This document shows positions 13,224 through 21,155 of a DNA stretch of 51,896 nucleotides, piece by piece. The stretch comes from a virus, in IMG/VR virus record IMGVR_UViG_3300021364_000032, positions 1-51,896 of that record; one strand, 5' to 3'. The translations under genes and the position numbers were made by a program. The stretch's first letter is position 1; every line of letters begins with the position of its first letter. The notes under the pieces were generated by a model. That model did not search any database. It worked only from the letters and a program-made list of their open reading frames with translations, and had not been told where the DNA came from.

Positions 13224-13382
13224 CTAGTGCTCGTTCAACACCTCGTTAGCGTACTCAGCAAACTCTGAGGCATCGTTCTTAAACCAGAAAGGGAACACGG
13301 CGTGGATTAATAGCATTAAGCCAGTCACAAAAAACTCTACCGCAAGAACTGAGGCGAACAACAAATGGTCGCCATACGACAT
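13224..13382 (-). CDS. Small membrane protein, DUF6356-like
   Basis: The 52-aa product MSYGDHLLFASVLAVEF... with LIHAVFPFWF recalls the DUF6356 family: an early SYxxH, one membrane helix and an IHAxxP motif. Function is unknown. The ATG at 13382 is 1 nt beyond the stop of the 55-aa gene; a longer in-frame start would overlap that gene by 50 nt. Confidence 0.6.
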   Translation of the reverse strand: MSYGDHLLFASVLAVEFFVTGLMLLIHAVFPFWFKNDASEFAEYANEVLNEH

Positions 13383-13383
13383 G

Positions 13384-13551
13384 TTATTTGACTTCGGGTG
13401 ATCCGAAAACTTGTTGCAAATTTTCTTCCACATTCTTGCCCCGCTCTTTCTTTAGGACCTCAGCCGGAGTGACTACTTGCTTAGACAGATGCTCTACCGG
13501 GGGACGATCACCAAGCATTTCAGTCGGCAGATCATCCCACAGGTCAGGCAT
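13384..13551 (-). CDS. Small acidic protein, 55 aa
   Basis: The 55-aa product (MPDLWDDLPTEMLG...) has a Pro-rich first half and a charged helical second half. Its ATG overlaps the stop of the thioredoxin gene (TGATG). It is not recognised. Confidence 0.6.
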   Translation of the reverse strand: MPDLWDDLPTEMLGDRPPVEHLSKQVVTPAEVLKKERGKNVEENLQQVFGSPEVK

Positions 13552-13937
13552 CAGGCTTCCTTAGTCATCACGTCGATGTATCCACCGAGTTCCTTTTCCA
13601 GCATGTCAAGTGGCCGTGCCCCCACCATACCGTACTCTGCCTTACCGTCAATAAACACCATCAACGTCGGGATGCTAGAAATATCAAAACGCTCCATAAG
13701 CAGAGGAGCCTTATCTGCCTCAACCTTAATCACCTGAATATCGTCTGCATACTTGGCAGCAAAGTCGTCCAGAACTGGAGCCATCGCCTTACACGGGCCG
13801 CACCAGTCGGCCCAAAAGTCCACCAACACAGGCTTAGCAGAAGTTGAGATCATATGCTCAAACTGCTTTTCGTCAACAGGGATTGCGTAACCCTCAGCCA
13901 TAACAACTCTCTTTACTGACTCATCGTTTCGTTTCAT
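13551..13937 (-). CDS. trx: Thioredoxin
   Basis: The 128-aa protein carries the classic WCGPCK active site (Cys46 and Cys49) and the SIPTL cis-proline loop, with the length of one thioredoxin domain plus a short N-terminal extension. It is a cytoplasmic disulphide reductase, and in phages may support ribonucleotide reductase or polymerase. The ATG at 13937 lies 6 nt after a TAGTAT box, fitting a leaderless start; an internal ATG at 13901 with a weak AAGAGAG site would remove the extension. It is divergent from the first oxygenase gene. Confidence 0.92.
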   Translation of the reverse strand: MKRNDESVKRVVMAEGYAIPVDEKQFEHMISTSAKPVLVDFWADWCGPCKAMAPVLDDFAAKYADDIQVIKVEADKAPLLMERFDISSIPTLMVFIDGKAEYGMVGARPLDMLEKELGGYIDVMTKEA

Positions 13938-13943
13938 GACTAT

Positions 13944-13949
13944 ATACTA
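13944..13949 (-). promoter_or_regulatory. -10 box of the thioredoxin promoter
   Basis: TAGTAT on the minus strand lies 6 nt from the thioredoxin ATG. No good -35 is seen at 16-18 nt, so this is weaker than the other leaderless promoters. Confidence 0.4.
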
Positions 13950-13972
13950 GCACAAATCGCAAGAGCAAGCCA

Positions 13973-14001
13973 TTGCACCGGCAAGGTTATTTCAGTAAAC
14001 T
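13973..14001 (+). promoter_or_regulatory. Leaderless promoter of the first oxygenase gene
   Basis: TTGCAC (13973-13978), a 17-nt spacer and TAAACT (13996-14001), then 6 nt to the ATG at 14008. The string TTTCAGTAAACTA is shared with the promoter at 17740-17768. Confidence 0.7.
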
Positions 14002-14007
14002 AGAGAC

Positions 14008-14706
14008 ATGCACGTACAGGATAACTTCATCACAGACCCAGACTTGATAGAGGCAATCAAGCAGGACGAGACATTCTTCCCGCCTGTCATGGACACCTTT
14101 GAAGACCGTGGAAGTCTTGGCGACTATCACGGACAGCAGTACCACAGCGAAGAGGCATCCTGCTTTGCCCCTTACATGTTCTGGGATGGCTGGTGGAACT
14201 CCCCTGCCGACACGCTCAAGAAGCAAGTCATTCAGGCCATCTGGCAACACCCCGAAACACGAGACTTTAATCTAGAAGATGTAATTGGGTTTGAGTACTG
14301 GACACGAACTTTCGTCCCACCTCAGTACCTGCCGCACCACGTAGATGAAGACACATTCCAATATGCTCACGATAAAACATTCAACGCCCCCATCAGCGGA
14401 TGCATATGGTACGGCTTTACCGAAGCAGACGAAGGAGGAATGCTAGAAATACATCGTCCTCGTATTGAAGGCTCCCCTTCAGAAGTCTTAGAAGCAGATC
14501 AGGCTATCACATATCTCAGTCCCCCTGACGAGAGAGAACGGATTGCATACAAGCCCAATAGGTTAGTTGTTTTCGACGCTGGCCGAAGATTCCATGAAAC
14601 CACTGTAGTGAAATCGGGGACACGGCAAGTCATGGTAGTCAATGTATGGCATAAGGATAGCCCGCCGAGGGCACTGAGCACAGGAGAGTTCTTCTATGAA
14701 TCTTGA
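14008..14706 (+). CDS. 2OG-Fe(II) oxygenase 1
   Basis: The 232-aa protein is a jelly-roll 2-oxoglutarate/Fe(II) oxygenase. The iron triad reads H111-V-D113 and H196, with R206 ten residues later for the 2OG carboxylate; an EGGML motif lies at 142-146. It is the most divergent of the P4H-like proteins here, with no YxGGE-type strand. It starts a three-gene plus-strand group (14008-16106) of oxygenases with overlapping ends. The substrate is unknown. Confidence 0.85.
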   Translation: MHVQDNFITDPDLIEAIKQDETFFPPVMDTFEDRGSLGDYHGQQYHSEEASCFAPYMFWDGWWNSPADTLKKQVIQAIWQHPETRDFNLEDVIGFEYWTRTFVPPQYLPHHVDEDTFQYAHDKTFNAPISGCIWYGFTEADEGGMLEIHRPRIEGSPSEVLEADQAITYLSPPDERERIAYKPNRLVVFDAGRRFHETTVVKSGTRQVMVVNVWHKDSPPRALSTGEFFYES

Positions 14707-15541
14707 ACATTTGGGAACAGGGATTGTCAAAATCTCTAATGCCGTATCCGTAAACACCGATATTTTCCCTGCAATCGAATCTCTACGACAAGACGCTCTA
14801 GACAACCACTACACCTACGTGTGTGACGACGACGGTAACATGCTACATGCCACTAACTTAAGTGGTCATCGCTTCACACCAGAAGAACTAGACGCAAACT
14901 GCGTAAGAATAAACAACTTTCACGAACTTGAAGAGGAATGGCAAGCGGCTTACTTCAAAACATTGGAGACTGAAATCTACGACGCCCTGCTCAAATATGC
15001 AACTCAGTTCCCCATGATTATCCCGTGCTTGTGGTGGAAAACAAAAGGACACGTGCTGTCATACAAGCCCGGATCAGCATTGGGCCTTCATGCTGACAAC
15101 GACATCAACTATCAGCCGCATCACGAGCCTGATTATCAACTCGGCATCAAGCATGTCCTAGCAGCAATCGCCTACCTCAACGACGACTATGAGGGCGGCG
15201 AAATTGTTTTCCCATACGCAGATGTCACGTATTCACCTAAAGCCGGAGACGTTCTACTGTTTCCGGCAAACTTTATTTGTGCCCACGAAGTCAAACCAAT
15301 CACCGCAGGTAACAGATACGCCTACCTATCATACTTTGGACAAGGTTCTTCTGCACCAGACTACGGTGTGACAATCATCGAAGATGACCACAACATCAAC
15401 AGTGGACAAGTATGGATGCACAACCTATTCAAAGACTACGCCAACTACGTTAAATACAACGAACTTAGCGAAGACTTACTACTCCCAATTCACAGAGCAT
15501 TTAACTCCACAGGAACCCGAGAAGAAATCAACAATGCATAA
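14696..15541 (+). CDS. 2OG-Fe(II) oxygenase 2, prolyl-4-hydroxylase type
   Basis: The 281-aa protein has a full P4H core: H132-A-D134, YLNDDYEGGE (160-169), LFPAN, H197 and R207. The WWKTKGHVLSY block before the HxD is shared with oxygenases 4, 5 and 7, so these are paralogues. Prolyl-4-hydroxylases oxidise peptidyl proline using O2 and 2-oxoglutarate; phage homologues could act on protein or small molecules. It overlaps the previous gene by 11 nt and the next by 8 nt. Confidence 0.93.
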   Translation: MNLEHLGTGIVKISNAVSVNTDIFPAIESLRQDALDNHYTYVCDDDGNMLHATNLSGHRFTPEELDANCVRINNFHELEEEWQAAYFKTLETEIYDALLKYATQFPMIIPCLWWKTKGHVLSYKPGSALGLHADNDINYQPHHEPDYQLGIKHVLAAIAYLNDDYEGGEIVFPYADVTYSPKAGDVLLFPANFICAHEVKPITAGNRYAYLSYFGQGSSAPDYGVTIIEDDHNINSGQVWMHNLFKDYANYVKYNELSEDLLLPIHRAFNSTGTREEINNA

Positions 15542-16106
15542 AGTATCGTTAGTAAACATACCGTATTTTTTTGGCCTCATTGAAGACGTAGACAATCAAC
15601 TCATAAGCCAACAAATTATTGACTACGGCGAACCTCACGGCCAAGACATACTGCTGCCCGATTCCTCCGAGATTAACGAACTACTGACCCGCCTAACACG
15701 CCTAGTCCAATACGGTGCAGAAAACGCCGAGTTAATACTCAAGTCCCAGTGGGCGCTAAACTTAAAACAAGGCGAAAGTGTAGAGCCACACTCGCATCAC
15801 GCAAACTTCCACATATACCCTGAAGATTACTGGTCCGTAGTGTACTATCCTGTTGCAGACGAAAACTCTGCCAAACTTATACTGTCAGCCACGTGGTGCA
15901 ACACCGTAAACAAAAACACCCACGTGCAGCCCCAGACAGGTATGTACGTTGTCTTTCCCTCATACATATTACATTGGACAGAGCGACAGCAGTCCGCCGA
16001 GAACAGGCTTTCAATTAACGCAACCTTTGCACCAGAAGAACCAAACATGGCCCCCAATGTAGACTTCTCAATCTATGACCGGCGTCCACCCATCGGACCC
16101 GCCTGA
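15534..16106 (+). CDS. 2OG-Fe(II) oxygenase 3, TIGR02466-like
   Basis: The 190-aa protein resembles the putative 2OG-Fe(II) oxygenase family TIGR02466 found in many marine phages. It has PHSHHANF (His86, 88, 89) as proximal ligands, a VVFPSYILHW strand with distal His147, and R158. No clear HxD is present, so the acidic ligand is uncertain. The ATG at 15534 overlaps the previous stop by 8 nt. Its 3' end overlaps the convergent oxygenase 4 by 34 nt. Confidence 0.75.
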   Translation: MHKVSLVNIPYFFGLIEDVDNQLISQQIIDYGEPHGQDILLPDSSEINELLTRLTRLVQYGAENAELILKSQWALNLKQGESVEPHSHHANFHIYPEDYWSVVYYPVADENSAKLILSATWCNTVNKNTHVQPQTGMYVVFPSYILHWTERQQSAENRLSINATFAPEEPNMAPNVDFSIYDRRPPIGPA

Positions 16107-16843
16107 CTATCGGAAATCAGATCGGGCATCCAGATTCTAGGGCCAGCCTGCCCAACAACTTCATTGTTGACAGTATCAACACCGTAGCAGGCCATACTCA
16201 AAAATGCGACTCGCCTTCCTGACTCCACAGGATAGACTTCGTGACGGCCAACATAACTGGATGGGTAGATGGCAACTGAACCGGCTTCAGGGGCAAATGC
16301 GTGCTCGGCATGAGGAAAGTTAATCTCTCCACCAGTGTAGTCGGTCCCACAGTTGTTTAGATAAAGATTGATGCTTGTGCTGTTGTGCATCGACACTTGG
16401 TTGGGCGGGGACTCGCCCCACTCAAACGGCACCTGATCATCGCAATGCGGACCTATGTTCTGACCCGCATCGTAGACAGCAACATGGCCCTGTGGCCTCC
16501 ACCAAGCAGTCGTGGCCGCATCGGGGAAAATCTTGCAGTACTCAACCAGCGCACGGTACAGGGCGTCCTCACAGGCGTCCACAAAGTCTAGGTACTCCTG
16601 CGGCGCTTCTTCACCACGGTTGCGTCCACGAGTGTCTAGGAACCGCTGAGGAGCCATACCGATGTCCTCAAGACTGAACTTGAATCCTGTCTGATTAACA
16701 GCGTGATCCTTTTCAAACTTGAAAGTTTCCTCAGACTGGCCGGTCAGCCACCCGCAATATTCTGCAAAAAAGTCCGGGTCAATGTCCAAAACATTACGAC
16801 AAATAACCACACCCATACCGACGTGCTCTGATGTAATCATCAT
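16073..16843 (-). CDS. 2OG-Fe(II) oxygenase 4, prolyl-4-hydroxylase type
   Basis: The 256-aa protein has H133-C-D135, YTGGE (169-173), YPSSYVGRHEV with H201, and R210/R211. The AWWRPQGHVAVYD block before the HxD matches the paralogues. It is the last gene of the minus-strand oxygenase operon. Its ATG overlaps the preceding stop by 4 nt (ATGA). Confidence 0.92.
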   Translation of the reverse strand: MMITSEHVGMGVVICRNVLDIDPDFFAEYCGWLTGQSEETFKFEKDHAVNQTGFKFSLEDIGMAPQRFLDTRGRNRGEEAPQEYLDFVDACEDALYRALVEYCKIFPDAATTAWWRPQGHVAVYDAGQNIGPHCDDQVPFEWGESPPNQVSMHNSTSINLYLNNCGTDYTGGEINFPHAEHAFAPEAGSVAIYPSSYVGRHEVYPVESGRRVAFLSMACYGVDTVNNEVVGQAGPRIWMPDLISDSQAGPMGGRRS

Positions 16844-17733
16844 CCCTCCGAATTAAGTAAAGTAGTTCGATACTGCTCTGAGTTGTGATCGTAACCACGC
16901 TCATCTAGAAATGCCCGATAGTCTTCCCGTAGCGTCGGCATCCACACGTTCGTGCTTACCTCTGCGCCTTCTGGGTTCTGCAACGGATCAACAACATCCT
17001 CCCGCACGGCAGGATTCGGAGTACCCTGAGAATACCATCCCAAGTACGACATTCTCCTACCCTTACCTACCGGACGAACTTCGTGGGCAGCAACGTAATT
17101 GGATGGGAAGAATATGATAGTTCCAGCCTCAGGAACAATAGGATCAATGTTTAAGTAGTTGAAGTTATGGGTACCCTCAGTAAAGTTTCTGCCGTCCAAC
17201 TCAGACTCAGGTACCGATGAGTTTAGGTACGTCACATTAGACACGACATTGCGTAGGGCTAACTCTTGCGAAGTGCGATGAACTCCGTAGATATACTCAG
17301 CGCTAATGTCTGAATGCGATCCGAGGTACACCCCATCTCCGTAAGACACTACGTGCCCTTTCACCTTCCACCACACACAGTTGTACGCCAAAGGATAACA
17401 CGTGAAATACTTTAACAAACACGCATCTTTAGCCGCCTCTAATTCGGCCAGTAACTCACGAACGTCTTCCCGAGGGTTTAAGTGCAGCGATGACCCACGG
17501 CGAGGCATTGACTCATAAGTATCCAGCCCAAACAAATATCCGCTTCTGTTCTCATAAGCAACCTCACCGGTTTCAGGGTCAGTCACTTCAGTGTACATGC
17601 CCGCATACTCTTCGTCCACTAAAGTAGAAATTTCGTCATACACTTTGTCCCAGTCGCAGGAGACAGCATTGCGAAAAATAACTACACCGCCGCCTAAGTC
17701 TTCCGGCTCTGGATCATTGTACTTGATGAACAT
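16840..17733 (-). CDS. 2OG-Fe(II) oxygenase 5, prolyl-4-hydroxylase type
   Basis: The 297-aa protein has the GGGVVIFRNAV start shared with oxygenase 7, then WWKVKGHVVSYG, H140-S-D142, FFPSNYVAAHEV with H217, and R227. The usual YxGGE strand is replaced by a longer NFTEGTHNF loop (184-191). TTGACA/TAAACT stands 6 nt before its ATG, so its mRNA should be leaderless. Confidence 0.9.
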   Translation of the reverse strand: MFIKYNDPEPEDLGGGVVIFRNAVSCDWDKVYDEISTLVDEEYAGMYTEVTDPETGEVAYENRSGYLFGLDTYESMPRRGSSLHLNPREDVRELLAELEAAKDACLLKYFTCYPLAYNCVWWKVKGHVVSYGDGVYLGSHSDISAEYIYGVHRTSQELALRNVVSNVTYLNSSVPESELDGRNFTEGTHNFNYLNIDPIVPEAGTIIFFPSNYVAAHEVRPVGKGRRMSYLGWYSQGTPNPAVREDVVDPLQNPEGAEVSTNVWMPTLREDYRAFLDERGYDHNSEQYRTTLLNSEG

Positions 17734-17739
17734 ACAGAT

Positions 17740-17768
17740 AGTTTACTGAAACAGATAATCGTTGTCAA
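17740..17768 (-). promoter_or_regulatory. Leaderless promoter
   Basis: TTGACA (17763-17768), a 17-nt spacer and TAAACT (17740-17745), then ATCTGT and the ATG at 17733. It lies over the 3' end of the upstream oxygenase 6 gene, allowing separate expression of oxygenases 5 and 4. ATCTGT also follows the -10 of the 50311 promoter. Confidence 0.78.
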
Positions 17769-18564
17769 TGGAGTGATGACTACAGAAATATCCTAGAAAC
17801 TTTCGTTCTCCCGGCTTGAACCCGCCTGCAACAGCGTGAGACATGAGAAACAAATCACTAATCAGCATGTCACCAACTTCCCAGTTCCACGTCAAAAGAC
17901 TAGATAAGTTGTAAACAATATCAGTTTCGATTATGTCTACATGTGCCTCAAATTGAGATTTTTCGTTTTCAGTAGGCTCACGCCCATCAAAAGAAAACAA
18001 ACTTACATCCCCTTGGCAGATTCTCAAAACCTCAGCCTCTTTAAACGGGTGCTTCTCCACAGCATTACGTGGATTGGAATGAGTCAGGTTACCTTTCCTG
18101 TCACTAATAACTGAACTTGTAACGACCGCTTTTCGCATGAAGTCCACCGTGTCAGATGGTAGTGCTTCAAGCAACTTAGAGTTGTTTTTAAAGTAAGTCA
18201 TGCCCACCGAAGGAGAACAATCAAACTTAAGCATATTCCAAAAACCGGCAACTGTAGAATTCTCAACAGATGAAAAAACATGCTCCAAATGCCAGTTTAC
18301 AGAAAGATCAAGTTCTGTGTGATATCCATGTGCGAACGTATGCTCGTGGTCTTCTTCGTAACGTCGAAGCACAGTACGATCAAAATCGTCGTTTCTTGGA
18401 ACCCATCCGACATAATCACCCATAGCAAGGATGATATCTAACTGCTGTTCTTCAGTAGCGTTCAACCCACGAATACCAAAAACGCCGTCGTGCAGAAACT
18501 TCCATGCAAAGTATTCTGGGTCGCTCATTACATCACGGTAAGAGCAACGGATTACCTCAATCAT
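17743..18564 (-). CDS. TauD/gamma-butyrobetaine-type dioxygenase-like protein
   Basis: The 273-aa protein has the layout of TauD/TfdA dioxygenases: NWHLEHVFS (H92-L-E94), a TYFKNNS strand near 123-129, and distal MSHAVAGGFKPGERKFLGYF with H243 and R254. The acidic ligand is Glu rather than the common Asp. TauD-type enzymes act on free small molecules, unlike the peptidyl-P4H-like neighbours, so a metabolite or residue-linked group may be involved. It overlaps oxygenase 7 by 4 nt (ATGA). Confidence 0.75.
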   Translation of the reverse strand: MIEVIRCSYRDVMSDPEYFAWKFLHDGVFGIRGLNATEEQQLDIILAMGDYVGWVPRNDDFDRTVLRRYEEDHEHTFAHGYHTELDLSVNWHLEHVFSSVENSTVAGFWNMLKFDCSPSVGMTYFKNNSKLLEALPSDTVDFMRKAVVTSSVISDRKGNLTHSNPRNAVEKHPFKEAEVLRICQGDVSLFSFDGREPTENEKSQFEAHVDIIETDIVYNLSSLLTWNWEVGDMLISDLFLMSHAVAGGFKPGERKFLGYFCSHHSIDNDYLFQ

Positions 18565-19628
18565 GATTCGATTGGCACACCGTCAGTTCCGCAATTGGCC
18601 GCATCGTCTACGGTCTCAGCGTCGTGAGTGGTACCGTACTGTGCTACACATCGGCCCTGATAGACAGGATTGATACCAATGTTCTGCTCTTCGCCCGTGG
18701 AAAATCGTGAATACTCTGACTTGCAGTACTTCTCGTAATCGTCGTAAATGTTGTTCATCCACATAGCGGGGCACCACTGAAAACTATCGGCAGGCTCAAC
18801 AATGTTAATGTTTGCCTCTTGATGTGGTGAACCCTGACCAAAGAACGACAGGTAACTGTATCGTACCCCGGCATCCATTCGGCTAACCTGATGTGAGGCC
18901 ATGTAGTTCGTGGGGAAGAACACAATGTCGCCCTTCTTGGGCTTGTACTCAATGCCGAGGTGGAAGAACTCTAGAACGCCCCCAGTGAAGTTGGTGCCGT
19001 CTAACTCGTCTTCGCTATCCACCGAATCGTTTAGGTACACGAGGCATCCGCAGGTCTGCCGTGCGGCCATCTGCCCACGAGGCATGTATCTGACTCCTTC
19101 AGTGACCTTGTAGTTTGTATCATTGTCACAGTGAGCGCCGAGGATGCCCTCGTCGGCGTAGCGAAGAATGTGTCCACGGTTCTTCCACCATACGCACCCA
19201 ACAATGAGGGGGAAGTAGTCAATGTAACGAATTAGCGCTTTGTAAATAGTGTCTTCCATGTTGTGAAAGAACGCACGGGGGACATCAGGCGTTTCTTCAG
19301 TGACAGGGTGAAGCAAGCGAACCGGTGTTGCGGGAATATCTTCAGGCCGGTAACGGAATCCGTCTTCATTGATTCCGTACTTTTCACCATCCTCGCCAAC
19401 GATGTATTCCCATCTGTTTTGATGAGAAACTTCAGACTGTGCGTCAATGTACTTGAAAACTTCCTCAGTGTCCCCCTGTACAGCGTTACGGAAAACTAAT
19501 ACACCGCCACCCAAGTCTTCTACTTCAAACTCACCAATTTCCTTGATGGCATCGTCGTCAATTGTAGGTGTGTCTGGATGCGGTTCACCGCTTCGCCAGT
19601 CTTCAGGCTGGATATTGTCATCTGTCAT
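18561..19628 (-). CDS. 2OG-Fe(II) oxygenase 7, prolyl-4-hydroxylase type
   Basis: The 355-aa protein is the longest of the set: an acidic N-terminal 35 residues, then EDLGGGVLVFRNAV, WWKNRGHILRY, H166-C-D168, FTGGVLEF (214-221), FFPTNYMASHQV with H246, and R256. It continues past the core with a C-terminal extension of about 85 residues with Cys and Trp. Paralogous to oxygenases 2, 4 and 5. The gene begins one nt before the end of the methyltransferase-like gene. Confidence 0.92.
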   Translation of the reverse strand: MTDDNIQPEDWRSGEPHPDTPTIDDDAIKEIGEFEVEDLGGGVLVFRNAVQGDTEEVFKYIDAQSEVSHQNRWEYIVGEDGEKYGINEDGFRYRPEDIPATPVRLLHPVTEETPDVPRAFFHNMEDTIYKALIRYIDYFPLIVGCVWWKNRGHILRYADEGILGAHCDNDTNYKVTEGVRYMPRGQMAARQTCGCLVYLNDSVDSEDELDGTNFTGGVLEFFHLGIEYKPKKGDIVFFPTNYMASHQVSRMDAGVRYSYLSFFGQGSPHQEANINIVEPADSFQWCPAMWMNNIYDDYEKYCKSEYSRFSTGEEQNIGINPVYQGRCVAQYGTTHDAETVDDAANCGTDGVPIES

Positions 19629-19629
19629 G

Positions 19630-20373
19630 TTACTGCTTTACTAAAATATGGAACCCGATAGCGTGGGGGATATGGTAACTTGTAATGTCTGTACGGTCGT
19701 CTAATACTTCGTACATATCGTACAACGGCTCAATGTAATAGTCCGATGAGTAGAGGCGCATCATTTCGTTAACGCCCGAAAGATAAATAGCGCCCCCAGA
19801 ATTTGTAACGTCTACCACTTTATCAATCAAAGCCGGGTTGATGGTCAAATCAACAGAGTGCATGTGAACAAAATCAAACTGTGGCTCCGTCATTGCTTCT
19901 AACTCTTCAACTTCCATGACTGTGTAATCTCCAGTGAAGTTGCAATCTGGGTGTGTTAAAACGTGTGCCTCAAATGCTTGCAAACAGTCGTTGTTTAAGA
20001 AGGTTAGAGCGCACCCTTTTCTGTTCAAGTCTAAAACAAAATCAAAGTTTCTATCAGGTGACGCAACTAGAGCAGTTGTGGGCTGAATAAGATCAGCAAC
20101 CATCTGCGAGTAAATCCCTGTAGAGATATAAACCATCTCTTTCCATCCCGCAACTTTGCCGGAAAGCAAGTCCCACACATGCATGTAGAAATCTGCTCCG
20201 ACAGCGATGGAGCGCCGGTCCAAATTCTTGGAAGTCCAATCAGCATTTACGGCCCTAACGATATCGTCGTGAACCTGAAAGAAATCGTAATCCAGTGCTT
20301 GTGAAGAGTTCTTAGAAAACTCGTAAGTCAAAGCATTCGCAATTAAGAACTTATTACCTAAAATCTTATCCAT
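19630..20373 (-). CDS. Methyltransferase-like protein
   Basis: The 247-aa protein has the late Rossmann pattern of class I methyltransferases: FDFVHMHSVDL at about 176-186 (motif IV position) and GGAIYLSGVNEM near 206-217. A clear glycine-rich SAM loop is not visible; residues 75-115 (KEMVYISTGIYSQ... and LVASPDRNF) may supply it. It is placed inside the oxygenase operon, overlapping a 99-aa gene by 8 nt. A SAM-dependent transfer is the best guess; it could also be a degenerate homologue. Confidence 0.55.
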   Translation of the reverse strand: MDKILGNKFLIANALTYEFSKNSSQALDYDFFQVHDDIVRAVNADWTSKNLDRRSIAVGADFYMHVWDLLSGKVAGWKEMVYISTGIYSQMVADLIQPTTALVASPDRNFDFVLDLNRKGCALTFLNNDCLQAFEAHVLTHPDCNFTGDYTVMEVEELEAMTEPQFDFVHMHSVDLTINPALIDKVVDVTNSGGAIYLSGVNEMMRLYSSDYYIEPLYDMYEVLDDRTDITSYHIPHAIGFHILVKQ

Positions 20374-20665
20374 TTACGATACTCCTTGCTAACTGCCAAC
20401 GATGCCACAAGCGGCGAGCATTTACCATCAGCAACACATTGATTTCTTTTAACGCATCATTCGATGCCAAACTATGCCCTTCCTGCAACCGCAAGAACGG
20501 GAAAGTTGCTTTAATCTGAGCAACAATATCGTCAAAAGAAGATGATGAAATGTTGCCTGTCTCCATACCCAGCACATACATGATGCTGATTAAATCTCGC
20601 TCTACATGGGCAAGATCAGCCACAGCGTCATAGGCGGGTGTGCTAGCGTTTCCAATTCTACTCAT
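20366..20665 (-). CDS. Hypothetical protein, 99 aa
   Basis: The helical 99-aa protein is not recognised. Start ATG 20665 was chosen because it overlaps the stop of the next gene upstream by 8 nt. The C-terminal half (ALKEINVLLMVNARRLWHRWQLARS) could be amphipathic. It sits in the unknown block between methyltransferase-like and peroxidase-like genes. Confidence 0.68.
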   Translation of the reverse strand: MSRIGNASTPAYDAVADLAHVERDLISIMYVLGMETGNISSSSFDDIVAQIKATFPFLRLQEGHSLASNDALKEINVLLMVNARRLWHRWQLARSIVNG

Positions 20666-20933
20666 CAGCAAACTCGTCTAAACTCTCGGCGGACATAGGA
20701 AGTGAAGTGCGTAGCGGATCAATTTCGCCTGAGTAAAAGTGGCACATAAACCCCTCTCCTGACGGAACATTCCATGCCGTTGTTGAGGTGTCGAACTTGA
20801 CAGGCTCCTCAGCAATCTGGGAACTTTCTGTAGGATCAAACCCCTCGTCAGGCTCACCAAAAGCATAGATGTCCACGCCAGAGGCTTGTGCCTCAGTTTC
20901 CACGGCACCATCAGTTACGGTATACTTCTTCAT
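20658..20933 (-). CDS. Hypothetical acidic protein, 91 aa
   Basis: The acidic 91-aa protein is not recognised. It lacks basic patches, with a possible beta segment TTAWNVPSGEGFMCHFY at 51-67. ATGA overlap with the 72-aa gene supports coding. It may be a small substrate or scaffold protein, since neighbours are modification enzymes; no direct sign is seen. Confidence 0.68.
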   Translation of the reverse strand: MKKYTVTDGAVETEAQASGVDIYAFGEPDEGFDPTESSQIAEEPVKFDTSTTAWNVPSGEGFMCHFYSGEIDPLRTSLPMSAESLDEFADE

Positions 20934-21148
20934 GACTCTAGTGCTTCTAGGTTCTCCACCATAGTTAGCAAAGACTGGTACGCAGGGTAATCAGCGTCAG
21001 CCTCAGCAACCGGGATAACAAAACTTGAATCAAGGGTTGAAGTGTCTACATTCAACATCATCGCCATAGAGACAATGTTCTGATTCAGAAAATCAATTGC
21101 CTTCTCTTTAGCCTTTTGGCGTTGTGCTTCTGAAACGGTTACAGCCAT
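20930..21148 (-). CDS. Hypothetical protein, 72 aa
   Basis: The 72-aa helical protein (MAVTVSEAQRQKAKEKAIDFL...) is not recognised. GTGAGGA lies 5 nt before the ATG. It begins a run of three small genes with the same orientation, coupled by 4-8 nt overlaps. Confidence 0.68.
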   Translation of the reverse strand: MAVTVSEAQRQKAKEKAIDFLNQNIVSMAMMLNVDTSTLDSSFVIPVAEADADYPAYQSLLTMVENLEALES

Positions 21149-21155
21149 TAGTTCC

